Of a DNA stretch of 64,000 nucleotides, positions 58,852-64,000 are shown in pieces. The position numbers and the translations under genes were made by a program. Numbering within the stretch: the stretch's first letter is position 1; the number at the start of each line of letters is the position of its first letter. This stretch comes from Allium sativum (lineage: Eukaryota; Streptophyta; Magnoliopsida; Asparagales; Amaryllidaceae): contig CM060922.1 of assembly GCA_030737875.1 (NCBI GenBank), positions 758,643,603-758,707,602 on the forward strand, written 5' to 3'. Under the pieces are notes generated by a model, which saw nothing but the letters and a program-made list of their open reading frames with translations, ran no database searches and had not been told where the DNA came from.

Positions 58852-61386
58852 TGTGACGCCCGCCCTGTACCATCAGACATTTCCCTGAAGTGCGTTGTAC
58901 CAATGCCCGACTAGCACGGGACAATCATCAAAAAGGTTGAAATGATGAATTACCAAAGAACTTGTAGTATATCTCACAACGCATGGAATAAAATATAATA
59001 ATAACATAAGTTGATATAAAACAAGCGAGACAGTATATAAGCTGAAACTAAACAATATCCATCAGAGAAGCGGAATCCAAAATACAGCTTCATATCCAAT
59101 TATTACAACTTTAAAATACTGTCTCTAAAAGGAAATAAAAGAGGTACACTGCTAATGCCCAAAGCAGTGACCAGCAACAACACAGGGAGAATATATATAA
59201 AGTACATGGAAGCCTCCTGCTCATCTCCAAACAGCTACCCGTGCATAACCACCTAACCTGCCTTTAGTCTGCTCGTTTAGGAGCACCCAGAGTAATAAGA
59301 AGAGACATAAAACTCTAGGTCAGATGAAAATCTGGTGTGAGCGATAACAATTCTATACAACTAAATAAAGCAATAAGAGGTATAAGTAATCATACCTGAC
59401 CTGGACCTGCAACCAAAGAGTTGGCACAACAAGATGTACAATACTCTAAGGTAACACTAGCATAGAGTGAAAAATGGAATTGTGCATGTCATGGTGATAG
59501 CAAACATCAAACATAGCAACAATCCTCACATCTCTCACTCAGTGCGTAAAGCATACGATATCCACCGCTTTGATCACCAGATCCATTGGGGTCATGGCGG
59601 GTCCATATCGCACAGCATTCCGTATAACTATTGCTATGACCATGCCCTTCTGGTCTATAGTCAATAACCCTAACCTGTCCACACTTCCCTGGCACTGGTT
59701 CGTCTACGTGCCCCCTCTCTCAATGGTGAACCAAAGTTATAGATATCGATAACCCCTTTGTACATGTTGCACAACAAAGCCCAACTCTAGAAGTTAACTC
59801 GTTGGTTCCCATCTGGATCCTGAGTAGTAACTTCCCATTTGGACTTCCTTTGCATCTCAGGTTTTGGTCGTATTGGTGTTCGGTTTGTAATCCCCTATCC
59901 GGTTAGGTTCGGGTCTCTTCCTCCTATCCAGTTCGGTTTGGGTCTCCCCCTTCCTGTTCGGTTCGGTTCGAATCTCCTCATCCTATCCAATTCGGTTCGG
60001 GTCTCCTCTTCCTATCTGGTTTGATTCTCCTCCTCCTATCTGGTTCAGTTCGGGCCTCCTCCTCCCATCCGGTTCAGGCCTCCACCTCGTATTCGGTTCG
60101 GTTCGGGCCTCCTCCTCGTATCCGGTTCGGTTCGAGCCCCCTCCTCCTATCCGGTTCAGTTCGGGCCTCCTCCTCCTATTCGGTTCGGATCGGGTCTCCT
60201 CCTCCTATCTGGTTCGGATCGGGTCTCTCCTCCTATCCGGTTCGGATCGGGTCTCCTCCTCCTATCCGGTTCAGATCGGCTCTCTCCTCCTATCCGGTTT
60301 GGATCGGGTCTCTTCTCCTATCCGGTTCAGATCGGGTCTCCTCCTCCTGACCGGACCGAAACTCTGCAATTTTTCCAGCAAGCTATTTTCGCCAAATGAA
60401 GGCGTTTTCAACCATTGTAACTTCCCTATGCAATCATAAAACATATCAAACAGCCGTAGTAACATGTAGAATCAATCAAAAACATCAAAACAACAATTTC
60501 ACTTGTTAATTTAGATCAAACATACCTAAAACCATGATTTTCCCCTTAACCATATGATTTTCCCTTTAACCATGTCTAACTATAGGATTAACAAACTTAA
60601 TCCAAATTAACCCAAATTATACCAGCGACATAAAATATGATTTTAGAAATTTCACATATTTTTCCAGAATTTTTAGATGTACAATTTCGCTAACTATCAC
60701 TAATCATCCCTAATTAGCCATAATTAGTGTATAAACATGCAAATCACTCACCTTAGCCAAAAATGAATGCTAGATATGAAACTTTTACTGATTTGGCTCG
60801 GATCCCAATGTGGTCCAGCAGCTCTATCTTGAATTTGGTGCTAATTTGGCTTGATTTATTGTAGATTTGATCAACTAGTGATTAGAAAGTGATTAGAGAG
60901 GGATTTGGAAGATGGAAGCCATGATTAGGGTTAGAGAAAGGTTTATGGCGGCTAGAAAAATGAAAGGAGGTGATTCTCCAACTCCTTTCAACCCTCCCAT
61001 AACCCTAGTCCCGAAATGGGTTATGAGGCCTAGTTGCTAATCAATTAATTAAGCCCAATTGGGCTTTTTTCCATCTTCAAATCTTATTTCAGCCATATCT
61101 CTCAAACGGTATGTCCGTTTGATTAATGTGACCACTCTACGGAATGGGAAACCATCATCCAAGTCCATGGAAGTGGTTTTAGGTTAAAATTCCTTACTAG
61201 TCAAAAGCTATAGGCAAAACCAGATTCGCCATGGGTAAAAACGGTCATTTAAAATTCGGCAAAAATCATGAATGTGGGGAAATGACCCGAATGGTTGTTT
61301 CCCAAAGTTACACGACCATATGACTTCGTACGAAAATAAAATAAATATTCTACGATCCTTCGATACATAGAATGTGGGTCGTTACA
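58852..61386 (-). repeat. Gypsy LTR (3' LTR, element on minus strand), 2.5 kb
   Basis: It starts TGTGACGCCC and ends GGGTCGTTACA on the + strand. Read on the minus strand it begins TGTAACGACCC, directly after the purine tract AAGAGGGGGAGAG, which marks it as the 3' LTR. It contains a GC-rich minisatellite at 59853-60350. Minus-strand pol sequence follows to the right. The 5' part of the element is not in the window. Confidence 0.78.
59853..60350 (+). repeat. ~28-bp GC-rich minisatellite within the gypsy LTR
   Basis: Units of the form 'ccggttcggatcgggtctcc' plus 'tcctcctat' repeat about 17 times with small changes. The left units are more diverged, the right ones (60170-60345) nearly regular. 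ORFs of Ser/Arg/Phe/Gly repeats in two frames come from this array. Confidence 0.88.
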
Positions 61387-61399
61387 CTCTCCCCCTCTT
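61387..61399 (-). other. Polypurine tract of the gypsy element
   Basis: The minus strand reads AAGAGGGGGAGAG immediately before the LTR start. Confidence 0.75.
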
Positions 61400-61564
61400 A
61401 AGAAATTTCGCCTTCGAAATTCTTTAACCAAGAAAAACAAACAATGGTGTCCCGCATGCTTATCAAACATTTACAAATAATCTAACTACATAATAAACAC
61501 AACAAGCCTGTCCTAACATGCAGTTTACTAACAAGGGAATAACTATATCGCAATCAAAATCTTA

Positions 61565-61937
61565 CGAGGTAAAGAGTTCGGGATACGACTTCCTTATGCT
61601 CTCCTCGGTTTCCCAAGTACAGTCATTCTCATTATCACCCAGCTGGACCTTAACCAGTTTCACCGTCTTCCTTCGAAGTTACTTCGTATCGTATCCGACA
61701 ATACGAATCGTTCTGTGATTTCTAACTGCCTCAGATTCTACCACGATATCATCCAACTGATCTGGTGAATAGTCATATCAGAATCATGCATGAACTTCCT
61801 TAACTGAGAAATATGAAATACATTGTGTACTCCCGCCATCTTGTCACGTAATCTAACTTTATACGTTAATTCCCAACTTGTTCAAGAACTGGAAATGGAC
61901 CAACAAACCTTGATGCTAATTTACCACTACTCCATAA
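61565..61937 (-). pseudogene. Gypsy pol C-terminus (chromovirus-like), broken
   Basis: The minus strand reads SGKLASRFVGPFPVLEQVGN, then after a one-base shift YKVRLRDKMAGVHNVFHISQ and QLRKFMHDSD. Further on come VVESEAVRNHRTIRIVGYDT, a stop, and KVQLGDNENDCTWETEESIR followed by KSYPELF and a stop near 61570. This is the integrase C-terminal region, ending in the TWE-x(n)-YP-LF tail typical of Tekay/Del-type gypsy elements. The reading ends on the right at about 61937, where unrelated sequence begins, so the rest of pol and gag is lost. Confidence 0.78.
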
Positions 61938-61944
61938 CTGTCAT

Positions 61945-62105
61945 TTTGGAACATGGCTGTGCGGAAATTTGGAATGGTTATGGACCATTCTAATTTTAGC
62001 ATGGCTTTTAGCCGTTTCAACCTTTCACGATAACATTTCATGCACTTGGGAACGGCCAAGGACCATTATAATATTTATATGGCCTATAGCCGTTCCAAAT
62101 AGCAT
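61945..62105. repeat. Small repeat block with two related dyads
   Basis: Two related 50-base segments occur: 'ggaatggttatggaccatt...tggcttttagccgttt' at about 61970 and 'ggaacggccaaggaccatt...tggcctatagccgttcc' at about 62050. Each can fold on itself. The outer ends 'attttggaacatggct' and (reverse complement) 'tatttggaacggctat' are also inverted. It may be a tiny MITE inserted in the gypsy remnant. Confidence 0.45.
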
Positions 62106-62169
62106 AAAACCGTTCACTGCTTCCACTCTCCCTAGTACACACCCCCTATCCCTCACAATTTAGCACGAT

Positions 62170-64000
62170 AACTTAATTATTTCCCCTTCCAAAGTTCATC
62201 TTTCCCAAACTTTTTTTTCTCCATATCAAAATTAGAAAGAATTTCCTCTTTTATCATCACCTCCGCATCGTCGGAACTACCGCCTCAACTCGGAACATCC
62301 TGCAGTTTCTTCCACCTAACCGTAACTGCTTCAACTGGTGACTTAATGTTAGTAAGCCGTCTCCGCCGCTGCTTTAATCGATTCGCGACTGAACAAAATC
62401 CATGTTTAGATCCAAGCAATAACTAGAGGTAAAGATCGTCTTCATAACTATAGAAGGTAAATATTTGGAAAAGTAACCACCGTCGTAGAGGTCAAAACTT
62501 CATTATTGGTCAATAATTCATTATTAATTCAGGTTGTCAATTCATGTTTTTTTAGCATGATTATACTTCTTGGTTTCATAGAACATAGATTTATATTTGC
62601 ACAATCATATACAGTTTCTTCACTTAAAATAGAACAGCCAAAAAGTTTTCAGAAAACACAAGGCCAAACAAAAGTTTCTGTTGATTTTACCATGTTTTTC
62701 CCTTAGAAACACCACACTGCTGCTACTACTCAGTCCAAAGTTTTGTGACCTAGATAATTGCGAAAAGTAGTAAATACTTCAGCATTTTTGTTTGGATTCG
62801 ATTTTGGGCAATTAATAAGGAGCTTGCTCATTGCTGAACTTGGAAATAAAATGGAACAAAACTGGGAAATTGAAAATCTAAGGTACTGTCTGATTTATCC
62901 TTTACATGTCGAATAATTTCCTTTTCTTGTTTGGAGATGTATGTGGATGATCCATTCTTGCGCTTGGTGCCTAATTCACATATTAAAGAAAATTTAAGCT
63001 AGTGTTGAAGGATATATTACGGTTATTTCCCAATCAAATGATTGGCGAAGTACGATTCTTTGCATAGCAGGTAAACTTCCTAATATTGAAGTCATGTGTG
63101 TAAGGCCGAATGCAATTTACCCAAACAAATATAAGGAACATACCTCTATTTCGAGGCATTACATCTTCTTCCACAGTTTCACTTGTAGGTCCGCTACCTA
63201 TTTATATTGTTTGCCTAATGTTAGATCTAGTTTTCCGTTTAATACTTCAGTCAGTAGAACTCATTTTGTATGAGTGAATATATTTAAATAAACACTTAAT
63301 ACAATACATAAGAATACTGACATAGAAGCAATGATGAAAGCAATGGCATCTATTTTTCTTTTCGTTTATATTATTGGACCTAAAAATTTGCTACCGCTTA
63401 ATGTCCTCTTAAACTCTTGTTGGAGAACTATTGTTCTATCTAACTCTGTTTACTATTTCACATTGATGCTTGCTTAATCTCCTCAGTATATCCTTAAATG
63501 TTTCCGAGTACAACAACCAGGCCTAGGCAAAATGGCTTTGATTGGTTGATGTTGGTTTTGTTTTGATTCATTATTTGAGGCGTTACTGCTGTATGGGCTT
63601 GTGTTGTTGAATGCTTATGTATATAAAAAAATATTTTTCTTCTGTCCTTACTGACTGAAATCTTATGTCGCATGCAGATACTAAATTTTGCCTTCATGAT
63701 CAAACACATATTGTTGATTTTATTTCCACCCGTCGATTATAAAAGGTACTAACTATTTCTTTTATATTTGCTTTGTTTTCTATTATTGTTTAATAGTTTT
63801 GAGTTTATGATATTGTTACATAACATACATTACTGTTTCTTCTACTTTCTTCTTGTGTTTTTCTGACGTGTGATGAGGAGCTTCAAACAAATCGCACCTA
63901 TAGTATTAACTATGAACACAGTTAGCTTAAAATTTAAAATGGAAAGCACAGGTTGAGTACTAATCAGCTGAAATTGTATACTATGTAACATAAAATCAAA
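62170..64000. other. Right edge, no supported gene
   Basis: AT-rich DNA with short ORFs. Possible exon-like pieces exist around 62805-62880 and 63677-63747, with plausible AG and GT borders, but no family is recognisable and no consistent frame links them. I leave the stretch unassigned. Confidence 0.4.

Noticed and set aside
59839..60350. Ser/Arg/Gly repeat ORFs
   Set aside because: They are products of the 28-bp minisatellite in the gypsy LTR.
62805..62882. Exon-like piece at the right edge (ELGNKMEQNWEIENLR)
   Set aside because: It has plausible splice borders but no recognised family, and no second exon in phase was found. A transcript would be needed to keep it.

Overview
The window is nuclear DNA from a flowering plant, most likely a eudicot. 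It is AT-rich, has split genes with GT-AG introns, and carries plant Ty1-copia (including Sirevirus-type), Ty3-gypsy, Mutator-like, hAT-like and Stowaway-like elements. The species cannot be named from the sequence.

One clear host gene occupies about 1.7-33.9 kb on the + strand. It encodes the C-terminal three quarters of an exportin-7 (XPO7/RanBP16-type importin-beta family) protein. I place 22 exons whose phases all agree and which end in a TAA at 33922-33924, giving about 789 codons. The 5' exons lie left of the window. Three introns are inflated by transposons: 5221-23650 (18.4 kb), 25386-29071 (3.7 kb) and 29463-31597 (2.1 kb). One intron has a GC-AG boundary.

The 18.4 kb intron is a layered stack of repeats. 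It holds a roughly 0.8 kb segment present three times, and the third copy was split by a Stowaway-like MITE, a 527-bp hAT-like element and a 2.36-kb gag-protease-only copia element. It also holds an exact-looking 267-bp tandem duplication, a 4.9-kb Mutator-like element with remnants of plant-mobile-domain and GRF-zinc-finger genes (itself hit by a 1.1-kb hAT-like element), a second copy of that hAT-like family, a pair of long inverted arms, and several microsatellites. Later introns hold two more hAT-like elements with exact 8-bp target duplications.

From 34 to 64 kb I see no intact host gene. In order there is a 2.3-kb foldback hAT-like element built of inverted tandem repeats; a quiet stretch with a possible LINE tail; a region with a 24-bp minisatellite and two decayed GRF-finger genes; decayed ORFs of possible NAM/Myb-like transposon origin; a long gypsy-type LTR; a full-length but decayed Sirevirus-like copia element (48.3-58.35 kb) with two extra ORFs between pol and the 3' LTR; and a second gypsy LTR with a GC-rich minisatellite and a piece of chromovirus-like pol. 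The last 1.8 kb has nothing I can support.

The only likely cellular function encoded here is nuclear transport (XPO7). Everything else is mobile DNA, mostly non-autonomous or broken. The most unusual items are the foldback element, the gene-carrying Mutator-like element, the non-canonical splice site, and the uncharacterised extra ORFs of the Sirevirus.
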